The notes beneath the pieces were generated by a model. The model was not told where the DNA came from and ran no database searches. It saw nothing but the letters and a program-made list of their open reading frames with translations. The position numbers and the translations under genes were made by a program. A stretch of DNA of 64,000 bases from Gemmata palustris (GTDB lineage: Bacteria; Planctomycetota; Planctomycetia; Gemmatales; Gemmataceae), in the NCBI RefSeq assembly GCF_017939745.1, contig NZ_JAGKQQ010000001.1, positions 434,001-498,000 on the forward strand, read 5' to 3'. Positions 27,063-35,262 of this stretch are shown piece by piece. Positions within the stretch are counted from its first letter, which is position 1. Each line of letters opens with the position of its first letter.

Positions 27063-27668
27063 TTGAACTTCCTCGCACACTTGCACCTCGCGGACGGTGA
27101 CCCCGGTGACATGGCCGGGGGCGTCGCGGCCGACTTCGTTCGGAACCCCGACCTCCCGAGCCTCACGCCCGATGTGCTCCGCGGCGTCATGCTGCACCGG
27201 CTCATCGACGGGTTCACCGACCGCCACCCGCTTACGCTCCGCAGCATCAGCCGCGTGTCGCGCGAGTTCGGCTGGTTCGGCGGCATCCTGATCGACATCT
27301 ACTACGACCACATCCTCGCGCGCGAGTGGGCGCGCTACAGCGCGGAAACACTTCCCTCATTTGCCGCGCGTAGTTACCGCGTGTTGGAAGACCATCTGGT
27401 GGGCTTGCCCGTAGACGCGAGCACCTTCATGCGCCGGTTCGTGGACGATGACCGCCTCAACCGGTACGCGACGCTCGACGGGATCGAGGACACGCTCGCT
27501 CGGGTCTCGAAGGTGATCGCGGACCGCATTCCGCACCGCGCGATGTGGCTCCCGGACGCGATGCCGCTCCTCATCTCCCGTGACGCCGAGATCGCGACCG
27601 ATTTCCACGGCTTCTACCCGGAATTGATGGCGTTCGCGACCGAGCGAAAGGGCAACCGGCCGGTGTGA
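27063..27668 (+). CDS. Acyl-carrier-protein phosphodiesterase-like protein (AcpH family)
   Basis: About 201 residues. It matches the AcpH (ACP phosphodiesterase) family: NFLAHLHLADGDPGDMAGGVAADFV at the start, LHRLIDGFTDRHP, FGGILIDIYYDHILAREW in the middle. AcpH removes the 4'-phosphopantetheine arm from acyl carrier protein in E. coli; many homologues are unstudied. The TTG at 27063 is chosen because the family begins exactly at the NFLAHL block; an ATG at 27033 would add ten residues. The stop codon lies inside a sequence (AACCGGCCGGTGTGA) that resembles one arm of the hisC/tsaE palindromic repeat, so the C-terminus may be altered by a repeat. Confidence 0.85.
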   Translation: MNFLAHLHLADGDPGDMAGGVAADFVRNPDLPSLTPDVLRGVMLHRLIDGFTDRHPLTLRSISRVSREFGWFGGILIDIYYDHILAREWARYSAETLPSFAARSYRVLEDHLVGLPVDASTFMRRFVDDDRLNRYATLDGIEDTLARVSKVIADRIPHRAMWLPDAMPLLISRDAEIATDFHGFYPELMAFATERKGNRPV

Positions 27669-28595
27669 GACCGCTCTTCGGGCGAACGACAGTCTGGTTG
27701 GGCGAATGGCTGATGGAACTGTGAGTCGACCGTTCTGTCGAGAGAAGCCGCGCTTCGCCTCTCGCGACTAAATCCGCGCACTTCACCGGGTCCACATCTA
27801 GAAACGCGCGAAGCACAGAATCCGAGTTCGTGTCACGAAAAGCGTGACACGAATTCGCCTCCGATGTCGATTGGTTCCTCAGAGAGTGAAATCAATCGCA
27901 CTCGATACGAGGATTCAGCCGTGGTCCAATCATCTCTTCAGCCCGTTGCTAAACCGACCGCTCTTCGCGACGCAGGGAACTCGTCTCGGGCCGATGCCGC
28001 TTGGTTCAGTTGGTGGGCGTGGTGGCACGCGGACGGTAATGGTACCATGATCGCTGACCGCGCGGGGAGCGTTGCCGGGCGCGAGGCGCTGACCGGCACC
28101 ACGCGCTGAAGTTGCAGTCTCGTCGAACGCGACTTCGCGCCGCACTCGGGCGCTGCACGCCGGTCAAACGTCACCATCTCACACGCGCCTCTCGCGCTCA
28201 GAATTACCTTCTTGTATTGGCGGACCGTTTCGGAATAGATCGGGAAGTCCTTCAACAAGAGGGAGCTCGCGTTCCGACCATTGGGCGATCCTCTGACGAT
28301 ATTCGGACAGAGACGAGAGCGGCCCACAGACCGGACGTGTTGCGGATCGAGCCGTGTCCGATCCGCTCTCGCAATGTAAACCTGTCGAGCACTTCAATGC
28401 CCGTGGCGGCGACCACCGCGCCGCGAGTCTGACGCAATTTTCACAATGCCAAACACGTCTCACAATGTCAAATACGTCGGGCACAGCCCGACCTCAATAC
28501 CGGTGCGGTCCTGTGGGTACCCGCTCAGCGGTGACTCATCGCCGAAGTTGAGCGGGAAAGGGGGCTCTTCCGGCACCCCCGAGATGGGGGCGCTT
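27669..28595. other. Long region without a supportable gene
   Basis: These 927 bp contain only short open frames on both strands with poor composition; GC is lower and codon-position bias weaker than around it. A 19-bp near-tandem duplication is at 28442-28479 (CACAATG...ACGTC twice, three mismatches). The region may be the remains of decayed genes, but I cannot identify them. Confidence 0.6.
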
Positions 28596-28862
28596 CTACC
28601 CGCCGAGAACGGTTTCCAGCGGGCTGGCGCAAACGGTTGGGCAGTTCTTCTCGTCCGAACGCGCCTCCCGCTCGCCGGGCGGGAGGACGCGCAGTAACTC
28701 GCAGGCCAACCGCCGGAGGACGGCCGCTTCGGTATCGCTCGTGGGTACGTTCCAGCTCGTGAGCTGGTGCTGCACCCACGACACCAGTCCCGGCGGTCCC
28801 TGCCCGAGATCGATGACCCGTGCGAGGACCGGCAGGAGCAACCGCTCGTTGGTGATTGGCAT
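28596..28862 (-). CDS. Small hypothetical protein
   Basis: An 88-residue protein (MPITNERLLLPVLARVIDLG...), helical, no membrane segment, no recognised domain. It lies 65 bp after the small LEWRDTP-type protein on the same strand and has composition like real genes of this genome (SWVQHQLTSWNVPTSDTEAAVLRRLACELL). Start chosen at the first ATG giving a compact protein. Support is composition and spacing only. Confidence 0.5.
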   Translation of the reverse strand: MPITNERLLLPVLARVIDLGQGPPGLVSWVQHQLTSWNVPTSDTEAAVLRRLACELLRVLPPGEREARSDEKNCPTVCASPLETVLGG

Positions 28863-28927
28863 GTTTGTTTGGTACACGAGTCCGTTCCGGGGTGATTTCG
28901 CCACACACTCACCGCGCGCGGCGCGCG

Positions 28928-29359
28928 TCACGCGGTCGGGTCGAGGAACACCTGCACTGTCTGGGACGTCTGGCTGTGGTCGTCAACAGTGATGGCCGTG
29001 AGGAACCCGGAATCGGTTCCGTCGGTGCGCAACTGGACCGTGCGGCTGAACGCGCCACTGACGGTCGTCGTGACGGTGAGCCCGCTCGCCGAGGTGACGC
29101 CCCCGAACGTGACGGTGAGCCCGTTGGGGTACTCGTCGGCGACCGTCCCCGAGATCAGGAACAGACCGTTGCCGATCTCCTCGGCCGCGAACCCGATAAT
29201 CAGTGGCACCACGTTGGGTGCGGGCGGGGGGCCGACCGGCGGGGTCGGGTCGCCCGGGGTACCGTCCGGCGTGTCGCGCCACTCGAGCGATTCCAGACGA
29301 AGGACCGTGCGGTTCTGGGAAACGACGCGCGTGCGGGGCCGCCGAAAGAGACCAAACAT
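28928..29359 (-). CDS. Small planctomycete surface-type protein with LEWRDTP motif
   Basis: A 143-residue protein. The N-terminus (MFGLFRRPRTRVVSQNRTVLRLESLEWRDTPDG) carries the Arg-rich, LExLExRxTP-like leader seen on many extracellular planctomycete proteins. A Gly/Pro linker follows, then a single beta-sandwich-like domain (LFLISGTVADEYPNGLTVTFGG ... SRTVQLRTDGTDSGF) resembling an Ig-like or cadherin-like repeat. It is probably exported by a planctomycete-specific route, an inference from the leader type. No partner is obvious; the 88-residue gene follows. Confidence 0.75.
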   Translation of the reverse strand: MFGLFRRPRTRVVSQNRTVLRLESLEWRDTPDGTPGDPTPPVGPPPAPNVVPLIIGFAAEEIGNGLFLISGTVADEYPNGLTVTFGGVTSASGLTVTTTVSGAFSRTVQLRTDGTDSGFLTAITVDDHSQTSQTVQVFLDPTA

Positions 29360-29497
29360 GGTTCTGTCCCGATTGAGTGAGGGGGGCGCCGGGAATCGGC
29401 CGCGTTCTGCGAGTTCGCGGGATCCGGGTGACCGGCGTGCGGCAACAATCGAGATCCGGGTCCGAAAGGTGTCAGCTTTTCCGAAAAAGTCGTCAGA

Positions 29498-29539
29498 AAA
29501 AATGACACGGCCCCGGACGCTGGTGTCCGGGGCCGTGTC
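29498..29539 (-). terminator. Rho-independent terminator of the TPR kinase gene
   Basis: A perfect 15-bp stem (29504-29518 with 29525-29539, 6-base loop), followed on the minus strand by ATTTTTTC. It lies 70 bp past the stop of the TPR kinase, so it should end the sigma factor-kinase transcript. Confidence 0.92.
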
Positions 29540-29609
29540 GCAACGGGTGCTTACGGGAACAGAAAGGGTCTCGCGGGCCGGTCGGGAAATCGTCCCGGCC
29601 CTGGTAACT

Positions 29610-31733
29610 CTACGGGTCGAGCGGGTCGATGACGTGCAGGTTCGCGGCGCGGGCGGGGCGCTCGCCGGGCGCCTGTTTGGTGACCTCTGTGAAGTCGGCT
29701 CGGCCGGCCAAGTGGACCCGGAGAACCGCGTCTTGTGCGAGTAACTTGGGGTCGCGCCCGAGTTTCACCGCTTCGCGCAACCAATTCACCGCCCGCACAC
29801 AGTACTCCTCGTTCCCCGGTTTGGCCGTGACCAGAACGAGTGCGGCCTTGTAGAAGAGGTCCGCGGTGTACGGCCCTTTGACCATGACTGCTTCCAGGTC
29901 GTTCAGGCACTCGTCCGGGTTCTTCAGCACCTGTGTCTTCGGGTCGAGGTCCAGCAGGAACCGAGCGTAGGCGCGGTTGAGGTGGGCGGCGCGGAGACCC
30001 GGCGCAAGTTCCAGTGCGGTCGTGGCGGCGCCGATCGCCTCGCGGAATTGGTCGGGCGAGCCGCACCGGATCAGGCTGTTCGCCCGGTTGGAGTGTGCCC
30101 ACGCCTTCGCGTATGCGTAATCCCGGATCGCTTCCTGGTACAGCGTCGTCGCCGCCTTATGGTTACCTGAACGGGCGTGGCAGTACGCGAGGTAGGCCGT
30201 GTTTTGACCGTCCGGCTTGGCCCGCCGTGCGTCGTCGAAGTCTTTCATGGCCGCGGCCGTGTCGTTCCCCCGTAGGAACTCGGTCCCGCGCTGGAAGAAT
30301 TCCTCGGGCGTGGACGGCTTGGCCCGAACGGTCGACGTCTCTGAGGGGGCCGTGATTTCTGGTTGGGGGTGCGGGTCCGGCGCGGACGGCGCCGCTGCTG
30401 CGACCTGCCACGCGAGGGCCACCCCACCCAACAGCCCGCTCCCGGTAAGGAGCGCCCGTTTGAGCCGTGCCCGCCGATCCAGGTGGCGCCGGAGCTGTTG
30501 GGCCAGTGATTGTGCCGAGGGGCGCTTCCGCGGGTCGGAGAGCAGGCAGTGGGCGACGAGTCGGGCCAATGGTCCCGGCACTTCCGGGTTGTACGCGGTC
30601 GCGTTCGGGGGCGCGGTCGCCTGGCGCCGAAGCATGTCGCGCGCCAAGTCCTTTGGGTCGAGGTACGTGCCCGGTTTGAACGGCAGGTGCCCCGTGAGCG
30701 CCTCGAAGAGCACCGCTCCGAGGGAGTACACGTCCGTCGGCGCGGCCGCCCCCGCCCCCGTGCCCTCGCGCTCACCGAGGAGCAACCGGAGGCGTTCGGG
30801 GGCCATGTACGGAACCGTTCCCCCGCACCGGAACAGTGAATCGTCCAGCCCGGTCGCGAGGTTGAAGTCGATCAGATAGGGGTGGCCGCTCGGACCAAGG
30901 ATGATGTTGGACGGCTTCAGATCGCCGTGACTGACGCTCGACTGGTGCAGGTAGGCCAGGGCATCGGCCAGCCGCGCCGCGACGGTCGCTACGGCGTCGG
31001 GGTAGGACTCCCGGCCGTCCAAGAGTGAGGCACCCCGAGCGGCGGGGGCGGCGGCGGGCGCGGCCGCCGAGTCGGTTACCCCGAGGATCGTTCGGGCCGA
31101 CCGGGGCCGGCCCGCGGCCGGTCCGCGAAAGGAGCCCTCGATCACGTCGGCGAGTGTGGCCGCGCCGACGAACGACATGCAGATCGCGTGAAGCCCCTCA
31201 ACGCGCCGCGCCCAGTGGATCGCGACAATGTGGGGGTGAACGATCGGCCCGAGGGTCCGGGCTTCGACGGACGACTCCTGGGAGAGCTTCAGAGCCACGG
31301 GCCGGTTCCCGGTGGCGGGGTCGCGTGCTAGGTACACGCGGGCGAACCCCCCGCGGCCCAATTCGCGCTCGACGACGAGCCCCTCATAACTGGCGCCGGG
31401 CTCGGGCCAATCGACCTCCGCGGGCGCGAAGAGTTCGGGGTGATCGGCGAAGACCCGGTGCCCGCGGATCACCTCCCGGACCTGGGACGCGAACGCCGGC
31501 AACTGCCGACAGAACTCCTCCGGCTCGGGCGGGCGCCCCGCCTCCTCCAGAAGGCAATACTCCTCGTAGGCCAGGTCCACGGTGAGTGACCGGTGCCGGA
31601 GCAGTTCCGGGTGGTCCCGGAGCACCCCGGCCGTATTGGGCGGGGTGCCCTGGCGCCACGCGCGTTTGAGTGATGCGACGAGCCCGTCCACGGCGGGGGG
31701 CGGAGCGAGGAGCGAGGGACTGGCGGTGGGCAT
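29610..31733 (-). CDS. Ser/Thr protein kinase with TPR region
   Basis: A 707-residue kinase. After a 115-residue helical N-terminal region comes the kinase domain (about 116-430): GRGGFARVYLA, VALKL lysine, then SHGDLKPSNIIL and LIDFNLATG where HRD and DFG are usual, and GGTVPYMAPERL. HGD in place of HRD and DFN in place of DFG are atypical, but the catalytic and metal Asp remain. One membrane segment follows (about 435-458), then a TPR region (about 470-600; FFQRGTEFLRGNDTAAAMKDF, AWAHSNRANSLI). It lies 11 bp downstream of an ECF sigma gene, a planctomycete arrangement that suggests the kinase and sigma factor work in one pathway. A terminator ends the unit. Confidence 0.93.
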   Translation of the reverse strand: MPTASPSLLAPPPAVDGLVASLKRAWRQGTPPNTAGVLRDHPELLRHRSLTVDLAYEEYCLLEEAGRPPEPEEFCRQLPAFASQVREVIRGHRVFADHPELFAPAEVDWPEPGASYEGLVVERELGRGGFARVYLARDPATGNRPVALKLSQESSVEARTLGPIVHPHIVAIHWARRVEGLHAICMSFVGAATLADVIEGSFRGPAAGRPRSARTILGVTDSAAAPAAAPAARGASLLDGRESYPDAVATVAARLADALAYLHQSSVSHGDLKPSNIILGPSGHPYLIDFNLATGLDDSLFRCGGTVPYMAPERLRLLLGEREGTGAGAAAPTDVYSLGAVLFEALTGHLPFKPGTYLDPKDLARDMLRRQATAPPNATAYNPEVPGPLARLVAHCLLSDPRKRPSAQSLAQQLRRHLDRRARLKRALLTGSGLLGGVALAWQVAAAAPSAPDPHPQPEITAPSETSTVRAKPSTPEEFFQRGTEFLRGNDTAAAMKDFDDARRAKPDGQNTAYLAYCHARSGNHKAATTLYQEAIRDYAYAKAWAHSNRANSLIRCGSPDQFREAIGAATTALELAPGLRAAHLNRAYARFLLDLDPKTQVLKNPDECLNDLEAVMVKGPYTADLFYKAALVLVTAKPGNEEYCVRAVNWLREAVKLGRDPKLLAQDAVLRVHLAGRADFTEVTKQAPGERPARAANLHVIDPLDP

Positions 31734-31744
31734 GGGCGATCCAA

Positions 31745-32308
31745 CTAAGCGGTAAAGTCTTTCAGCCTGCGAACGATCCGGTTCACGGTGCTCAAACTAA
31801 CGCCGGCGAGCCGTGCGATGTCCTCGTGACTGTGGCCGTCCCGCAGCAACTCGAGGACCATCCGCTGGCCCGCGGGGAACCGCCCGCGCAGCCGGTCCCA
31901 CTCCTCGTCGGCGATCACCAACTGGCTCGCGGTCGGGACCGGCGCCCGGATCTGGTCGCTCCCGTCCTCGGAACTCACGCCCTGTTCGCGGGTGATGTCG
32001 TCCTTTTGAGTCCCGAACCGCTGGCGGAACACCTCGACGACGCGGTTGTGCGCCATGCGGTTCAAAAAGGCGAGTAGTGCTTCCGGAGTGTCGAACGTGT
32101 ACCGCTCGGTGGGGATGGCGAGGAACGACGCCCAGACGTCCTGGACGAAGTCGAGCGAATCGAACCGCGTGCGCAGTCGGGGGTGCAACTGCCTGCGCAC
32201 GGCCGCTCGAAGGTACGGCGCGTACTGCTGGCACAGTGCGTTGATGGACGTTGGGTTTCCGGCCCGGAATCCCGCAATCAGTTCCGCGAACGCGGCCGAC
32301 TCACCCAC
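31745..32308 (-). CDS. ECF-family RNA polymerase sigma factor
   Basis: A 187-residue ECF sigma factor. Region 2: RTRFDSLDFVQDVWASFLAIP and FLNRMAHNRVVEVFRQRF (about 45-100). Region 4: ELLRDGHSHEDIARLAGVSLSTVNRIVRRLKDF (about 150-185), a helix-turn-helix for the -35 element. There is no obvious anti-sigma gene; the membrane kinase 11 bp downstream, probably in the same transcript, may regulate it, as in planctomycete kinase-linked ECF groups. The start is a GTG at 32308. A good sigma-70 promoter lies about 45 bp upstream (32353-32381). Confidence 0.94.
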   Translation of the reverse strand: MGESAAFAELIAGFRAGNPTSINALCQQYAPYLRAAVRRQLHPRLRTRFDSLDFVQDVWASFLAIPTERYTFDTPEALLAFLNRMAHNRVVEVFRQRFGTQKDDITREQGVSSEDGSDQIRAPVPTASQLVIADEEWDRLRGRFPAGQRMVLELLRDGHSHEDIARLAGVSLSTVNRIVRRLKDFTA

Positions 32309-32788
32309 GACAGATCCTCGAGCCGGACAACTGGAATGATCTCAACAAAAACAGTATAGATCTCGAAAACACTCTTAGCAATCGATTGATACCGGTTGTC
32401 ATCAGAGTGTTTTGTATTGTGATGGCAATTGTGCGCGCGGCTGGTCCCCACTTGCGACAACCGAAGTGTAGCATTCCTTTGGGTTTAAAAACGCCGTTCG
32501 GTGCGGACGCGCTCTCACGAGCTGGCCGGCGGAGTGCTCGCGTATCGGGAGGTACTGAAGGGGAGAGGCTTCACTTCCATTAATACCGCCTCAAGTGTCC
32601 AGACGCGGTTTTGGGCTCACCCGTCCTCTCGTGTGGGGATTCGTGACCCGGCACCGAACGGGCGCCAGTACGCCAGTTCGGTGCCGGGACACGAGGGCAA
32701 CGCCGGCGCGGGCCGTTCGTCTGAACCTCCCTCAATCGCGCGTGTCTTGTTACGTTAGACTCAATCTTAACGTTACAGGAGAACGCCC
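32309..32788. other. Divergent intergenic region with promoter and inverted repeat
   Basis: This 480-bp gap separates the ECF sigma gene (minus) from the interrupted gene at 32789 (plus). Besides the promoter at 32353-32381 it contains a 10-bp inverted repeat (AAAACACTCT at 32366-32375, AGAGTGTTTT at 32404-32413) overlapping or just upstream of the -35 box, a possible operator. No gene seen. Confidence 0.6.
32353..32381 (-). promoter_or_regulatory. Predicted sigma-70-type promoter of the ECF sigma gene
   Basis: On the minus strand TTGCTA (32376-32381) and TATACT (32353-32358) are separated by 17 bases, close to the TTGACA-N17-TATAAT consensus, and lie about 45 bp upstream of the GTG start. 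The flanking AT-rich sequence is unusual for this genome. Confidence 0.6.
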
Positions 32789-33056
32789 GTGCCGAAACTG
32801 AACCAGATCAACGCCGTCGTCACCGCCCGCAAGGGCGACGCGGAGAAGCAAATCACCGAACTGTACAAACTCATCCAGAAGGAACAGCTCTTCACCGGGC
32901 GCGAGCGCACCTACCGCCCGCTCGACGAGATCAACGGCCAGAAGTTGCCGCCCGAGAGCCAGCGCGTGCAGCAGCGCGCCGATGACCTGATCCGCCAGGC
33001 GCGCGAGAAATGGACGGAGTTGTGGAACCTCATTCTCACGCAGGACACGGGGAACC

Positions 33057-34780
33057 GAGGTCACGCCGCGGTTTGCGTGTTTGGGGTGTCGTCTTTCTCC
33101 ACTGGCTGCCGTTTCCGGAACGGGCTTCCGGATCGGTCAGTGAAGTACCGACTCAAGCGATCGTCCTCGCTCAGAACGGCCGCCCGGAGTTGCAGGATGG
33201 ATTCGGCCCCGTCCGGGCGGTTCCAGTGCTTCTGCTTCCCTTTCACACGAGCGCTGAACTCACCCACCAGCGACTCCACCAGGCTGCTCGTCGTCGGCAA
33301 CCCCTCACGCCGGTATCTCGGGTAGTCCATCCGCTTCTCGTTGTTCCTCAGGTAGCACCTCGCCTCGGCCACCAACCGACGTGGGTCACGGCGGTCCTCC
33401 GCCGTCCTTGCCTCACCCGCCGGCGACTCTCCCAGGCGTTCGTGCCACCCGTCCAACTCCACCAGCACCTCGGCGACCCGGCCCTTCCAACACGAACGCA
33501 TCCACGCCTCGTACTGTCGCCACCCGCCCGACTCGTCCCCGCCCACCGCACGCGCCGACGAGTACACGTAGCACAGCACGTGCAACAGGTCCACGACCGG
33601 CTCGAAGTCCCGGAAGTACCCCTCGTGGATCGACCAGTTGTACGCCGCCCCGTCGGCCACGAACGCCCGGCGCCTCGCCTCGTAGAAGTGCCGCTCTTGG
33701 GCCTCCGCCGCCACCAACGGGCCGAACGAACAACTCGATCCCAGGCTCGCCACACACGTCCGCACCAACTTCTCCGGTGACCACCGCCCGGCCGACCCGG
33801 TCGCGATCGGCTCGACTCCGGCCGTGGTCGATTCGTCCGGGGTTTCTTGGGTATCGTCCCGACCCGAGTGCCCCTTCATCTGGCTCACCAGACGTTGCAC
33901 CCGGCGGGGGCAGAGGAACGACTCCGGCGGTTCGGGGCACGGGTCGGCGGCGAACGTCGGACCCTTCAACGTGGCCAGACCGGCGATCTTGTCCTCCTTG
34001 TTCTGGGCTTCGTGGACACCAGGGGCCGCCCCGCCGCGCGGGTACGGATGCGCCCCCATCGACCTCCACCGACGACCTCGGGAACCACCCCCGTCCGCGA
34101 GGCCAGTTGCCGGCGGCGGTGCTCGACCGCCTTCCGGTCCCGTTCGGCGACCAGTTCCGCCCCGACCTTGTGGGCCAGCCGGCGGACCTGGCTCTCGCTG
34201 ATGCCGACCCGCGACATCTGCACGGCGAAGGTGGCATCGCGGAACGACGCGAACCGGGCGGCGGCGGTGACGATACGCTCGAGGACGGAGGAACTGTACC
34301 CGTGCTCATCCAGGCCCAGAGCCGTCCGCAGGGGGAAAAAGTCCCGGCGGCAGTCGGGACAGTGGGCCTTGCGTTCCGTCTGCTCGACCTCGGCTCCGTC
34401 CGCGGTGAGCGGTCGGGTGTGCGGCGTCGTGGGACAGAGCGTGCCGCACGCCGGACACGGCTGTTCGGTGGAGAGCTTGTCGGCCTGCTGTTGGAGCAGC
34501 AGTTCGAGTGTGCCCTCGGTGAGTCCCCGGGCCGCGGCGGTGGCGATCTGCTCCATGGCTCGGAAGTCCACGTCGAGTCCGGGGCCGTCGTCGCCGAAGG
34601 CCCGCTTGAGACGATCTTGGCCCACTGCCGGGCGAGGTCGTGGAGTTGGCGGAGTTCCTCGGGCGTGAAGCGGGGCGTCGGCATGGCTCGTCCTGCCTTG
34701 AGGTTGCGTCGACGACGGTTGGGGATTTCCTATCCCGCCCTCGAAACACTGCTAGCCCCAACAAACCGTGAACTGACCTC
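33057..34780. mobile_element. ISKra4-like insertion sequence with 9-bp target duplication
   Basis: A 1724-bp element bounded by imperfect terminal inverted repeats: the left end begins GAGGTCACGCCGCGGTTTG and the right end, read inward, GAGGTCAGTTCACGGTTTG. CGGGGAACC is duplicated directly outside both ends (33048-33056 and 34781-34789), a 9-bp target site duplication. The only long coding content is a minus-strand transposase of ISKra4 type that is frameshifted. The precise duplication shows insertion by transposition and little decay of the ends since. Confidence 0.9.
33061..34684 (-). pseudogene. Frameshifted ISKra4-like transposase
   Basis: The coding trace starts at the ATG at 34684 (MPTPRFTPEELRQLHDLARQWAKIV), must move to a second frame near 34610 (RLKRAFGDDGPGLDVDFRAMEQ ... 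CPACGTLCPTT ... CPDCRRDFFP), and changes frame several times between about 34070 and 34020, around a conserved VEVDGG stretch, before the catalytic C-terminal part continues in a third frame (GVHEAQNKEDKIAGLATL ... YNWSIHEGYFRDF ... NNEKRMDYPRYRREGLPTTSSLVES). No classic slippery heptamer is seen at the first shift. At least three frame changes point to an inactive gene. The ISKra4 assignment rests on remembered family motifs. Confidence 0.75.
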
Positions 34781-35262
34781 CGGGGAACCAGTCCGCGAAG
34801 TCCGACATTGTCGTGGACGGCAAGACCGTGCTCGCGCACGTGCCGGTCACCACGCTGTTGTTTCTCGACAAACAGGTGAACGATCTCGAGACGTTCGTGG
34901 CCAAGCTCCCGACGCCCGACCCGGCCGAAGAGTGGGCACACGACCCGAACAGCGGCTTGCTGCGCAGCAGGGCGAACGAGTCCCTGCGGACCAGCAAGGA
35001 ACCGACCGTTATCGTGAAGTACGATGCCACGAAGGAGCACCCGGCGCAGACCGAGTTGTTCACGAAGGACGTGCCGGTCGGGACGTGGACGCAGATCCTC
35101 TACAGCGGGTGCATCGCGGCGGACCGCAAGAACGCGATCCTCGCGCGCGTCCGCAAGTTGCAGGACGCGATCAAGGTCGCGAAAGAGCAGGCGAACTTGC
35201 TGGAAATCGAGCGCCAGAAGGCGGCCGAAGCCCTGTTCGGCTACGTCTTCGGGGAGTGATTC

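Larger units (their letters stand above)
32789..35259 (+). pseudogene. Planctomycete-specific protein (DUF7873-like) split by an insertion sequence
   Basis: The 5' part (32789-33056, GTG start, AGGAG upstream) encodes MPKLNQINAVVTARKG... to QDTGN. The 3' part (34790-35259) encodes SAKSDIVVDGKTVLAHVPVTTLLFLDKQ... to EALFGYVFGE. Removing the IS and one 9-bp target copy rejoins them in frame (268 + 470 bp) as one 245-residue protein. I recall this as a planctomycete family of unknown function (DUF7873); the name is from memory. Both halves look otherwise intact, so the insertion is recent. As it stands, only a truncated product ending shortly inside the IS could be made. Confidence 0.88.

Noticed and set aside
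27864..28109. An 81-codon plus-strand frame (MSIGSSESEINRTRY...)
   Set aside because: No ribosome-binding site, low-quality Trp/Ala-rich second half and no neighbour in a related frame.
28252..28437. Minus-strand stretch reading DRFTLRERIGHGSIR, like the start of a kinase domain
   Set aside because: The similarity is limited to about 12 residues; no catalytic lysine, HRD or DFG follows in any frame, so a kinase remnant cannot be supported.
34600..34630. Programmed frameshifting in the IS transposase
   Set aside because: No slippery heptamer or stimulatory hairpin was found at the first shift, and further shifts are needed downstream, so decay or sequence error is more likely.
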